6,268 nt of DNA from Cyanobacteriota bacterium (GTDB taxonomy: Bacteria; Cyanobacteriota; Cyanobacteriia; Phormidesmidales; Phormidesmidaceae): contig JAIXUR010000024.1 in assembly GCA_027483425.1 (NCBI GenBank), positions 1 to 6,268 on the forward strand. The letters run 5' to 3'. Position 1 is the stretch's first letter; each line of letters begins with the position of its first letter. Made by a program: the position numbers and the translations under genes. The notes beneath the pieces are model-generated. The model was not told the DNA's origin. It was given only the letters and a program-made list of their open reading frames with translations, and made no database searches. This document shows, one piece after another, positions 1 through 5,985 of this stretch.

Positions 1-1
1 C

Positions 2-1090
2 AGCGGCGTGGATGAGCGCCCCCTGGCGGATCAGGCCATTCCCTTCCAATCCCCTGCATCTCTCAGGGTGACGCTCACCTGTCCCCACGCCGGAGCGGTG
101 ACGGGTCTGGGCATTCCCCAGGGCATTACCCTGATTGTGGGGGGCGGCTACCACGGCAAATCGACCCTGCTGCGGGCGATCGAAGCTGGGGTGTACAATC
201 ACATTCCCGGCGATGGACGGCACCAGGTGGTGACTGACCCTGCGGCGGTCAAAGTCCGAGCCGAGGATGGCCGCAGCATTGCCGGGGTCGATATTTCACC
301 GTTTATTGGCAGCCTGCCCCAGGGCAAATCGACGCAGAATTTCTCCACGCCCAACGCCAGCGGCAGTACTTCCCAGGCGGCCAACATGATCGAAGCGATC
401 GAGGCCGGGGCCACGGCGCTGCTGGTGGATGAAGACACCTCGGCGACGAATTTTATGATTCGCGATCGCCGCATGCAGGCCCTGATCGCCAAGGACCGTG
501 AGCCGATTACCCCCTTTATCGACAAGGTGCGGCAGCTGTACACCGACTACGGCATCTCCACGGTGCTGGTGATGGGGGGCAGCGGCGACTACTTCGACGT
601 GGCCGACACCGTGATCGCCATGGACGAGTTTTGCCCCCAGGATGTCACCCAGCGGGCCAAGGCCATTGCGGCGGAGTACCAAACCGATCGCGATCGCGAA
701 GGCGGGCCCTGTTTCGGCACCCTCACCCCGCGCATTATTCAGCCCGACAGCATTGACCCCAGCCAGGGTCGCCACAGCGTCAAGCTGAGGGTGCGGGATG
801 TCGATCAGCTCCAGATTGGCACCGAGGCCATTGACCTATCGGCGGTGGAGCAGCTAGTGGAGCCGGGTCAGGTGCGGGCGATCGCCGCGGCGATCGTCTA
901 TGCCCAGCGCTACCACATGACGGCCAAGACTCCTCTGGCTGAGGCGATCGCGGCGGTCATGGCCGACCTGGAGCAGTACGGGCTAGATTGCCTCACCGAT
1001 TGGCCCATGGGCGATTTAGTCAGTTTTCGGGGCCTAGAGCTGGGGGCGGCCATCAATCGACTGCGTACCCTAACAGTTAGCCATGGTTAG
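2..1090 (+). CDS. Predicted ABC-class ATPase (PF09818-type), C-terminal part, 5' end outside window
   Basis: This is an open frame of about 362 codons that runs in from the left edge and ends at TAG (1088-1090). Counting from the GTG at 8 as residue 1, a P-loop GGGYHGKST lies at 45-53. An ABC-signature-like stretch SGSTSQA follows at 118-124, a Walker B-like ATALLVDED at 135-143, and conserved-looking MIRDRRMQ and VMGGSGDYFDVADT blocks near 150-157 and 188-201. This arrangement matches the soluble 'predicted ATPase of the ABC class' family as I remember it. Members are usually about 550-570 residues, so roughly 200 N-terminal residues should lie upstream and the GTG at 8 is not the true start. 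No membrane segment is visible, so it is not a transporter ATPase in the usual sense. The bacterial role is unknown; a trypanosome relative (MRB1590) is linked to RNA editing. Family assignment is confident, function is not. Confidence 0.9.
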   Translation, partial: SGVDERPLADQAIPFQSPASLRVTLTCPHAGAVTGLGIPQGITLIVGGGYHGKSTLLRAIEAGVYNHIPGDGRHQVVTDPAAVKVRAEDGRSIAGVDISPFIGSLPQGKSTQNFSTPNASGSTSQAANMIEAIEAGATALLVDEDTSATNFMIRDRRMQALIAKDREPITPFIDKVRQLYTDYGISTVLVMGGSGDYFDVADTVIAMDEFCPQDVTQRAKAIAAEYQTDRDREGGPCFGTLTPRIIQPDSIDPSQGRHSVKLRVRDVDQLQIGTEAIDLSAVEQLVEPGQVRAIAAAIVYAQRYHMTAKTPLAEAIAAVMADLEQYGLDCLTDWPMGDLVSFRGLELGAAINRLRTLTVSHG

Positions 1091-1097
1091 GCCTACC

Positions 1098-1604
1098 TCA
1101 ACCGGCCTCTTGCACCCAACTTTCGAGCCGCAGGCGGGCAATTTTTTCAATTTCTTGCAGGGCGGTGACCTGCTCCACCGCTGGGGCGTGATCGAGCCGC
1201 TGGGCAAAGTTTTCTAGGGTAGAGGCCTTGGTGTGACCCGCCACCGCCAAAATGAATGGAAACCCAAAGGTCTCTTTGTAGCGCTGGTTGAGCCGTTGAA
1301 ACTGTTCGTACTCCTCTGGGCTCAGGGTGTTGAGACCGGCTTTGCTCTGCTCGGCCACCGAGGCCTCGGCCATCGCCACCCGAGTCCCGAGGTCGGGATG
1401 AGCCCGAATCAGAGTGAGCTGATCTGCCGGTGCCATGGCTTGAACGATCGCCACCATTTTTCCATGCAGATCCGCCACCGAGGCAAACGGGCGCTGGGGC
1501 CAAACCTGGGCCGCAATGCTCGGGGTATCTTCAAAGGCCGGGCCGATCGCAGCGATAAAGTCGGCCTCGGTCATAGCGTTGATCTGGTCTAGGGTGTAGG
1601 GCAT
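1098..1604 (-). CDS. uraD: OHCU decarboxylase (2-oxo-4-hydroxy-4-carboxy-5-ureidoimidazoline decarboxylase)
   Basis: The 168-residue protein should decarboxylate OHCU to (S)-allantoin, the last step of urate conversion after uricase and 5-hydroxyisourate hydrolase. The length is typical for the stand-alone enzyme. Family landmarks are visible: RAHPDLG at 67-73 with the expected catalytic His69, an ASVAEQSKAGL block at 81-91 with Glu85, FGFPFI at 113-118, and the C-terminal EIEKIARLRL at 151-160. No signal or membrane segment is seen, so it is probably cytosolic. The ATG at 1604 gives a natural family N-terminus (TLDQINAM). There is no Shine-Dalgarno; the leader is C-rich and almost free of G. 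It lies 117 bp downstream of purK on the same strand, with a stem-loop between them, and its stop is 7 bp from that of the opposing ATPase gene. No uricase or hydroxyisourate hydrolase is in view, so the substrate source is not shown here. Confidence 0.9.
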   Translation of the reverse strand: MPYTLDQINAMTEADFIAAIGPAFEDTPSIAAQVWPQRPFASVADLHGKMVAIVQAMAPADQLTLIRAHPDLGTRVAMAEASVAEQSKAGLNTLSPEEYEQFQRLNQRYKETFGFPFILAVAGHTKASTLENFAQRLDHAPAVEQVTALQEIEKIARLRLESWVQEAG

Positions 1605-1651
1605 GGGTGGGCGTGAGGGTGAAGGGTGGATAGGTGAAGAGTGGATGGGTG
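1605..1651 (-). repeat. Short 15-bp tandem repeat in the uraD leader
   Basis: On the plus strand, GGTGAAGGGTGGATA (1618-1632) is followed directly by GGTGAAGAGTGGATG (1633-1647), with 13 of 15 positions identical, and then by the start of a third unit (GGTG, 1648-1651). Nearby GGGTGGGCGTGAGGGT looks like degenerate material of the same kind. Read as uraD mRNA, the leader is a C/A/U tract with hardly any G and no Shine-Dalgarno. It may be simple-sequence drift or a leader element; nothing here decides between them. Confidence 0.6.
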
Positions 1652-1660
1652 CATGCGTAG

Positions 1661-1716
1661 CGTGGGTCGAGTCAAGCCCCCTGTTGGTTGATAGGGGCCA
1701 TCAGCCGAGACCCACG
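1661..1716 (-). terminator. Stem-loop just after purK: possible terminator or processing hairpin
   Basis: CGTGGGTC (1661-1668) and GACCCACG (1709-1716) form a perfect 8-bp stem. Inside it, GCCCC (1676-1680) can pair with GGGGC (1694-1698). The structure starts 5 nt after the purK stop codon and ends 56 nt before the uraD start. No U-run follows on the minus strand, so it is not a canonical intrinsic terminator. A terminator, attenuator or mRNA-stabilising hairpin are all possible. Confidence 0.45.
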
Positions 1717-1721
1717 GCCCA

Positions 1722-2882
1722 CTACACCCCATACCAGATCGCCTCGATCGCCGCTGCCGCCGCCCCAGCCTCAGCTTCCTCCTCCAGACATTGGGTCACG
1801 TGGCCCAGCTTGCGACCGGGGCGAATGCCCTTGTTGTACCAGTAGAGGGTAGCCCCAGGCCATTGTTTCAGGATTTCTAGCTTACGATAGTGCGCCGCTT
1901 CAGACTGATCGAGCCCCAGCAGGTTCACCATCACCGCTTGGGCGCAGGTGAGATCGGTGGGGCCGAGGGGGCGATCGCCCACCGCCCGCAGCTGCTGCTC
2001 AAACTGAGATGTCTCACAGGCATCCAGCGTGTAGTGGCCCGAGTTGTGGGTGCGGGGTGCCATCTCGTTGATCAGCACCTGGTCATCCTGGGTGAGAAAG
2101 CACTCGATGCCGACAATGCCGACGAGCTGGAGCTGCTCCACCAGGGTGCGGGCGATCGTCTCCATGCGAGCAGCCACGGCGGCGCTCACCCTGGCTGGGG
2201 CAAAAACGCGCCGACAGATGTGCTCGACCTGATGGGTCTCGACGGTGGGGTAGATGGCGACGTCCCCCAGGGCCGAACGGGCGACCATGATCGCCAGCTC
2301 CTGCTTAAAGGGGACAAACTCCTCCAGCAGCACCGGAACGTGGTTGAACCGATCCCAGGCGGCGCTGAGCTGCGATCGCGCTTGGACCACGGCGGTGCCA
2401 TAGCCGTCGTAGCCCAGGCGGCGGGTTTTGATCACCAGGGGGAAGCCAATCATCTCCGCCTTAGTCATCAGTTCCTCGGGACTTTCGTCGCCGTCGAGGA
2501 AGGTGTAGCGGGGGTTGGGTAGGCCAATGCGGCTAAAGAATTCCCGCTGGTGGCGTTTGTCGAGCACCAGGGCCAGGACGTCTAACCCAGGGCGAAACCG
2601 GGTGCCCTGATCGGCCAGGGTTTGCAGACCCTGGCAGTCGATAAACTCGTTCTCAAAGGTGATGACATCGCACTGGGTCGCCAGGGTGGCGGTAGCGGCC
2701 CCGTCGGCGACGGGGGCGAGGATGGCGGCTTGGGCGATCGCCACGGCGGGATCGGTCTCCTGGGGCGTCTGCACCACCAGCTCCAGGCCCAGTTTTTGCG
2801 CCGCTGGCCCCATCATCCAGGCCAGTTGACCGCCGCCAATAACGCCGATTTTGGTGATTGGGGTGCTGATGGGTTGCTCCAT
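1722..2882 (-). CDS. purK: 5-(carboxyamino)imidazole ribonucleotide synthase (PurK)
   Basis: The 386-residue ATP-grasp enzyme makes N5-CAIR from AIR, ATP and bicarbonate; PurE then converts it to CAIR in de novo purine synthesis. The N-terminal Rossmann-like domain opens with KIGVIGGGQLAWMM (11-24), and TFENEF is at 75-80. The ATP-grasp part shows the glycine-rich KTRRLGYDGYG (152-162), LLEEFVPFKQELA (185-197) and the metal/phosphate site INEMAPRTHNSGHYT (271-285). The C-terminal lobe has LYWYNKG (346-352) and GHVT (360-363). Length and motif order are normal, with no break. The Thr in APRTHNSGH replaces the Pro usual at that position. The ATG at 2882 puts the first glycine motif at residue 13, as in relatives; no Shine-Dalgarno is seen. 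Its 3' neighbour is uraD and its 5' neighbour is rel, the latter 329 bp away across structured DNA. Confidence 0.95.
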   Translation of the reverse strand: MEQPISTPITKIGVIGGGQLAWMMGPAAQKLGLELVVQTPQETDPAVAIAQAAILAPVADGAATATLATQCDVITFENEFIDCQGLQTLADQGTRFRPGLDVLALVLDKRHQREFFSRIGLPNPRYTFLDGDESPEELMTKAEMIGFPLVIKTRRLGYDGYGTAVVQARSQLSAAWDRFNHVPVLLEEFVPFKQELAIMVARSALGDVAIYPTVETHQVEHICRRVFAPARVSAAVAARMETIARTLVEQLQLVGIVGIECFLTQDDQVLINEMAPRTHNSGHYTLDACETSQFEQQLRAVGDRPLGPTDLTCAQAVMVNLLGLDQSEAAHYRKLEILKQWPGATLYWYNKGIRPGRKLGHVTQCLEEEAEAGAAAAAIEAIWYGV

Positions 2883-2903
2883 GGTGCTTTGCTAGCCGTG
2901 AAG

Positions 2904-2931
2904 ATAGTATTGGCCAGATAGCTTAGGACAA
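2904..2931 (-). promoter_or_regulatory. Candidate purK promoter
   Basis: On the minus strand TTGTCC (2931-2926) and TACTAT (2909-2904) are separated by 16 bp; each matches four of six bases of the sigma-70 -35 and -10 consensus. The -10 ends 21 bp before the purK ATG, giving a very short leader. The left arm of a 10-bp inverted repeat falls in the spacer. The match is weak and the call rests on position as much as sequence. Confidence 0.3.
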
Positions 2932-2969
2932 GGGCCTCTGGCATAGCAAAATCTGGGACGCTATCTGGC
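2913..2969. repeat. 10-bp inverted repeat upstream of purK
   Basis: GCCAGATAGC (2913-2922) and GCTATCTGGC (2960-2969) are perfect reverse complements with a 37-bp spacer. The spacer holds a further TCTGGC at 2937-2942, so the GCCAGA/TCTGGC half-site recurs. The left arm overlaps the proposed purK promoter. It could be an operator for a regulator that binds two sites, or an RNA stem in a transcript reading from rel into purK. Confidence 0.55.
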
Positions 2970-2971
2970 TC

Positions 2972-3162
2972 GCCATCGCCACTCCAGGCGAGTTGGCTTC
3001 AGCGAGTTCTAAGAGGGTGTTTGAAAAGTCAAAGAGCGTCTCAGGCTATACCTAGGCCGTAGGCTAATGTCCTCAGAAATCAGCGTTTTTGCTGTCTCTT
3101 GGTGGCAAATCAGACCTGGGACACCCCTTTTCAAACACCCTCTAACCCAAAGTGGCGATGGC
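2972..3162. repeat. 12-bp inverted repeat downstream of rel, split by the MITE-like element
   Basis: GCCATCGCCACT (2972-2983) and AGTGGCGATGGC (3151-3162) are perfect reverse complements. The inserted 130-bp element (3013-3142) lies between them. With the element and one copy of its TAA target removed, the arms would be about 34 bp apart, and inner TTGG (2993-2996) could also pair with CCAA (3147-3150). The near arm starts 50 bp after the rel stop codon, a suitable place for a rel terminator or 3' hairpin. Confidence 0.6.
3013..3142. mobile_element. 130-bp MITE-like element with 16-bp terminal inverted repeats
   Basis: The ends GAGGGTGTTTGAAAAG (3013-3028) and CTTTTCAAACACCCTC (3127-3142) are perfect 16-bp terminal inverted repeats. 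TAA flanks both sides (3010-3012 and 3143-3145), consistent with a 3-bp target duplication. No transposase fits in 130 bp, so the element would have to be moved in trans. Ends beginning GAG and a TNA-type 3-bp duplication recall the IS5 family; that link is from memory and inferred. The interior shows no gene. The open frame across it on the minus strand (3009-3206) looks like chance. The element sits between rel and purK and disrupts neither coding sequence. Confidence 0.75.
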
Positions 3163-3211
3163 TGTACCTGCATTATCCCACGACGGTTCTTTGATCTATC
3201 GGTCATTAACC

Positions 3212-5500
3212 CTACCCACCCTGGCTGACGCGGCGGATTTTGAGCACGTCGGTCATTTTGCGAATTTGCACAAAGGTTTGATCGAGGTGGGCGTGGTCTT
3301 TGACGTCGAGGCCCAGATCGATGGCGGCGGTTTGGCCAGGGAAGGTCTTGACCTGGGCTTTGTGGACGTTAATTTGCAGATCCGACAGGTGCGACAGAAT
3401 GTCCTTGAGGACGCCTACGCGATCGATCACCTCGATACAGACCTCCACCGGGTAGGTCTGGCGAGATCCGTTGTGATCGCCACAATTCCAACTGACGGGA
3501 ATGATGCGATCGCCCGGTATGTCGGCCAGGTTGGGACAGCCCTGGCGGTGGATGGCAATGCCTCGGCTCCCCAGGGAAACGCTACCCATAATCGGCTCAC
3601 CGGGCAGGGGGCTACAGCAGCCCGCAATGTGGTGCACCAAGCCCTCAATGCCCAAAATGGGGTCTTTAGAGGGGGCTACGGGACGGTGACGGTGGGGGCT
3701 GGTGACCGCCTCGGCCAAAAACTGGTCAGAGTCTTGCAGCGACGACTCGGGCGATAGGGTCTCCAGGGGCTGTTTGGCCTTAATCGCTTCTCGCAGGCGG
3801 TTGACAAACAGGTTGAGGGTGATCTCGCCGTAGCCGAGCCCCGCCAGTAGGTCGTCTACCGTCTGGTAGTTGCAGCGCTCGGCGGCCATCTGGGTGGGTT
3901 CAGACTTGAGCAGGGCCTCGAAGCCGCTGCGACCCAGCTCTTTTTCGAGCATGTCGCGGCCCCGGGCGATATTTTCGTCGCGGTGCGATCGCTTATACCA
4001 CTGGCGAATGCGGTTGCGGGCGCTGGGGGTGGCCACAAAGTTCAGCCAGTCGAGGCTGGGGCGGCTGTTCTTTTGGGTGATAATTTCGACAATGTCGCCG
4101 TTTTCCAAGGGCGTGTCGAGGGTGACAATGCGGCCATTCACCTTGGCTCCGGCGCAGCGGTTGCCCACCTCGGTGTGGATCCGGTAGGCAAAGTCTACGG
4201 GGGTAGCGCCGCGACTGAGGGGAACGACATCCCCGTCAGGGGTAAAGACGTAGACGTCTTCATCAAACAGGTTGCCCTTGACGTTTTCGAGAAATTCCTG
4301 GGCATCTTTGAGGTCATTTTGCCACTCCAGCAGCTGCCGCAGCCAGGTAAACTTTTCGTCGTCGGCGCTGATGCGGGTGTTGGTCGAGGTGCCAGCTTCT
4401 TTATACTTCCAGTGGGCGGCAATGCCGTACTCGGCCACGTGGTGCATTTCTAAGGTGCGAATCTGCACTTCTATGGGCTTACCCTTGGGGCCAATCACCA
4501 CGGTGTGGAGCGACTGATAGCGGTTGGGCTTGGGTAGGCCAATGTAGTCTTTGAAGCGGCCAGGTACAGGGCGAAAGGCATCGTGGGCGATCGCTAGGGC
4601 CCGGTAGCATTCGTCGTTGGTGCCGACAATTAACCGAATGGCCGCAATGTCGTAGATCTCGGTAAAGTCCTTCTGCTGCTTCTCCATTTTGCGGTAGATG
4701 CCGTACAGGTGCTTGGGCCGACTGCTGACATCCATCACCTGGATCTCGGCCTGGTGCATGCGATCGCGCAGGGTTTCGGCCACCTGTACTAGCCTTGCCT
4801 CGCGATCGGCTCGTTTTTCGGTGACGTGCCGTTGCATCTGTCGATAGGCGTCGGGCTCTAAATACTTAAACGAGAGATCTTCCAGTTCCCACTTAAAGCG
4901 CCCGATCCCCAGGCGGTTGGCCAGGGGGGCAAAGATTTCCATGGTTTCGCGGGCGATGCGGCGACGTTTCTCGTCGGTGAGGTGCTCGAGGGTGCGCATG
5001 TTGTGGAGGCGATCGGCCAACTTCACCACAATCACCCGAATATCCTGGGCCATGGCCAGGAACATGCGGCGAAAGTTTTCGGCCTGGCGCTCGGTTTTAC
5101 TCTCAAAGTTAAATTTGGACAGCTTGGTGACCCCTTCTACCAACTGCCGCACCTCTTCGCCAAAATGGTTCTCCAGTTCTTCGGGGGTGACGTCGGTGTC
5201 TTCGACAATGTCGTGGAGAAAGCCGGAGGCAATCATGGCGCTGTCACCGCCCAGGTCGCGCAGCAGCCCGGCGACGGCAATGGGGTGGCAGATGTAGGGC
5301 TCGCCCGAGGCCCGGTACTGGCCCTTGTGCAGGGTGTAGGCAAACTCAAAGGCCTGGCACACCAGTAGGTTGTTCGATTTATCCTCTGGGTCGTGGGCCT
5401 GGTCATCGACACCGCTCTCATGGTGGGCTAGCACACAGGTTTGCAGCCAACTGGGCAGGGCGCAGTCATTGGGAAGGGGGGGATGAACCGTTGCAGTCAT
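3212..5500 (-). CDS. rel: Bifunctional (p)ppGpp synthetase/hydrolase (Rel/SpoT family)
   Basis: The 762-residue long RSH protein should both make (p)ppGpp from ATP and GDP/GTP and hydrolyse it, controlling the stringent response. The N-terminal HD hydrolase domain is intact: His72 (CHP), HDIVEDT at 96-102 and LADRLHNMRT at 161-170. The synthetase domain shows RPKHLYGIYRKM (261-272), YDIAAIRL (283-290), RFKDYIGLPKPN (315-326), YQSLHT (328-333) and EVQIRT (344-349). The RFKD form is the one found in bifunctional enzymes, unlike the ExDD of synthetase-only RelA. A TGS domain follows at about 415-476. A zinc-finger-like segment has Cys628, Cys629, His651 and Cys655, and an ACT domain spans about 684-758. 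Length and order are normal and nothing is broken. The ATG at 5500 is the natural start, without a clear Shine-Dalgarno. It diverges from the patD-like gene; purK lies downstream. Confidence 0.96.
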   Translation of the reverse strand: MTATVHPPLPNDCALPSWLQTCVLAHHESGVDDQAHDPEDKSNNLLVCQAFEFAYTLHKGQYRASGEPYICHPIAVAGLLRDLGGDSAMIASGFLHDIVEDTDVTPEELENHFGEEVRQLVEGVTKLSKFNFESKTERQAENFRRMFLAMAQDIRVIVVKLADRLHNMRTLEHLTDEKRRRIARETMEIFAPLANRLGIGRFKWELEDLSFKYLEPDAYRQMQRHVTEKRADREARLVQVAETLRDRMHQAEIQVMDVSSRPKHLYGIYRKMEKQQKDFTEIYDIAAIRLIVGTNDECYRALAIAHDAFRPVPGRFKDYIGLPKPNRYQSLHTVVIGPKGKPIEVQIRTLEMHHVAEYGIAAHWKYKEAGTSTNTRISADDEKFTWLRQLLEWQNDLKDAQEFLENVKGNLFDEDVYVFTPDGDVVPLSRGATPVDFAYRIHTEVGNRCAGAKVNGRIVTLDTPLENGDIVEIITQKNSRPSLDWLNFVATPSARNRIRQWYKRSHRDENIARGRDMLEKELGRSGFEALLKSEPTQMAAERCNYQTVDDLLAGLGYGEITLNLFVNRLREAIKAKQPLETLSPESSLQDSDQFLAEAVTSPHRHRPVAPSKDPILGIEGLVHHIAGCCSPLPGEPIMGSVSLGSRGIAIHRQGCPNLADIPGDRIIPVSWNCGDHNGSRQTYPVEVCIEVIDRVGVLKDILSHLSDLQINVHKAQVKTFPGQTAAIDLGLDVKDHAHLDQTFVQIRKMTDVLKIRRVSQGG

Positions 5501-5606
5501 AGGATGCCAGAGACCTACCAGGGAAATGGGGTTGAGAACAGCACGCCGGGAGCAGGAACGACTATCTGAACACTGTATGCAGGTTTATAGGAAATCTGGA
5601 CAGAAA

Positions 5607-5819
5607 CTACAGGCAGTCATCGTTCTTAAAACGATGGATTCCTGCCAGGTATGCCTGCAAAGTAGTTGAGGATAGCCGACAGATGAATACGATACGGTAT
5701 TCAAAATCCTCGCAAAACTCGTACACCTGTTCTGCTTTGAGGATTTTGTCATGGTGCTGCGATGACGCCGCACGGTTGGATAGAAATAACCTACACCATA
5801 ACTCCGAATAACCTGACAT
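5607..5819 (-). CDS. Doubtful small hypothetical protein, 70 codons
   Basis: An open frame runs from ATG (5819-5817) to TAG at 5607; a TTG at 5837 would add six residues. I do not recognise the product. The second half, from KILKAEQ (about residues 26-32) through CEDFEYRIVFICRL to FKNDDCL at the end, has a protein-like mix of charged and hydrophobic residues. The first 25 residues do not. There is no Shine-Dalgarno. It lies 106 bp upstream of rel on the same strand, in DNA of lower GC than its neighbours. The same stretch is full of inverted repeats, so it may instead be non-coding, or the remnant of a longer gene. No membrane segment or signal peptide is evident. Confidence 0.25.
   Translation of the reverse strand: MSGYSELWCRLFLSNRAASSQHHDKILKAEQVYEFCEDFEYRIVFICRLSSTTLQAYLAGIHRFKNDDCL
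5612..5646. repeat. Two-tier stem-loop upstream of rel
   Basis: CATCGTT (5618-5624) and AACGATG (5630-5636) form a perfect 7-bp stem with a 5-nt loop. Outside it GGCAG (5612-5616) pairs with CTGCC (5642-5646) across an asymmetric bulge. It overlaps the last codons of the doubtful small ORF and lies 112 bp upstream of the rel start. No U-run follows on either strand. Confidence 0.45.
5685..5748. repeat. Pair of adjacent inverted repeats upstream of rel
   Basis: GAATAC (5685-5690) pairs with GTATTC (5697-5702) around a 6-nt loop. Directly after it, CAAAATCCTC (5702-5711) is a perfect 10-bp complement of GAGGATTTTG (5739-5748) across 27 nt. The two share base 5702, so they are nearly contiguous stems. 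They fall inside the doubtful small ORF, where base pairing would not be needed for coding. Confidence 0.45.
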
Positions 5820-5875
5820 TTCGAGGCCACGGCGCAATAAATGCTTATGGCTGGTTTCAAGTTCAGGGGTAGTTA

Positions 5876-5921
5876 TGTATTAACCTTAACATTTAGCCCC
5901 CTAGGAAAGAATTGATAGTTT
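5876..5921 (+). promoter_or_regulatory. Candidate NtcA-activated promoter of the patD-like gene
   Basis: TGTA (5876-5879), eight bases, then AACA (5888-5891) matches the NtcA site TGTA-N8-TACA at seven of eight defined positions. A TAN3T-type -10, TAGTTT, lies at 5916-5921, 25 bp after the GTA-N8-AAC core. The usual gap in NtcA-activated promoters is about 20-24 bp, so it is slightly long. Transcription would then start near 5928, giving a leader of about 85 nt that includes the palindrome at 5951-5985. Anabaena patD is reported to be NtcA-regulated, which supports the reading. An overlapping sigma-70-like pair TTGATA (5912-5917) and TAAAAA (5936-5941), 18 bp apart, is an alternative. Confidence 0.4.
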
Positions 5922-5950
5922 ATCGCTAGCGGTCGTAAAAACGCAATCAG

Positions 5951-5985
5951 GCCGATCCGATATCGGCTTTGGGGTATCGGATCGG
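5951..5985. repeat. 11-bp palindromic repeat in the patD leader, with an alternative inner hairpin
   Basis: CCGATCCGATA (5952-5962) and TATCGGATCGG (5975-5985) are perfect reverse complements, 12 bp apart. Each arm contains a tandem 5-mer (CCGATCCGAT and ATCGGATCGG). The left arm can instead fold on itself: GCCGAT (5951-5956) with ATCGGC (5962-5967) around 5 nt. The two foldings use the same bases and exclude each other. The repeat ends 27 bp before the patD-like start. It could be an operator for a dimeric regulator or an RNA switch or hairpin in the leader. Confidence 0.65.

Noticed and set aside
296..775. 159-codon minus-strand frame
   Set aside because: It is antisense to the ATPase gene across its Walker B and signature regions and has no recognisable features.
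1890..2522. 210-codon plus-strand frame
   Set aside because: It is antisense to purK, whose ATP-grasp motifs are unmistakable, and its translation shows no domain.
3009..3206. 65-codon minus-strand frame just after rel
   Set aside because: About two thirds of it is the MITE-like element, its last codons are one terminal repeat, and it has no recognisable domain. It is most likely a chance frame.
3152..3757. 201-codon plus-strand frame
   Set aside because: It is antisense to the C-terminal part of rel, which has clear ACT and zinc-finger-like motifs. Long antisense frames are expected in GC-rich DNA.
3212..5500. Possible frameshift or domain loss in rel
   Set aside because: The HD, synthetase, TGS, zinc-finger-like and ACT segments follow in one unbroken frame with key residues present.
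5585..5860. 91-codon minus-strand frame starting at TTG
   Set aside because: It overlaps the 70-codon frame in another phase, is rich in Ser, Arg and Cys without a pattern, and needs a TTG start without a Shine-Dalgarno.
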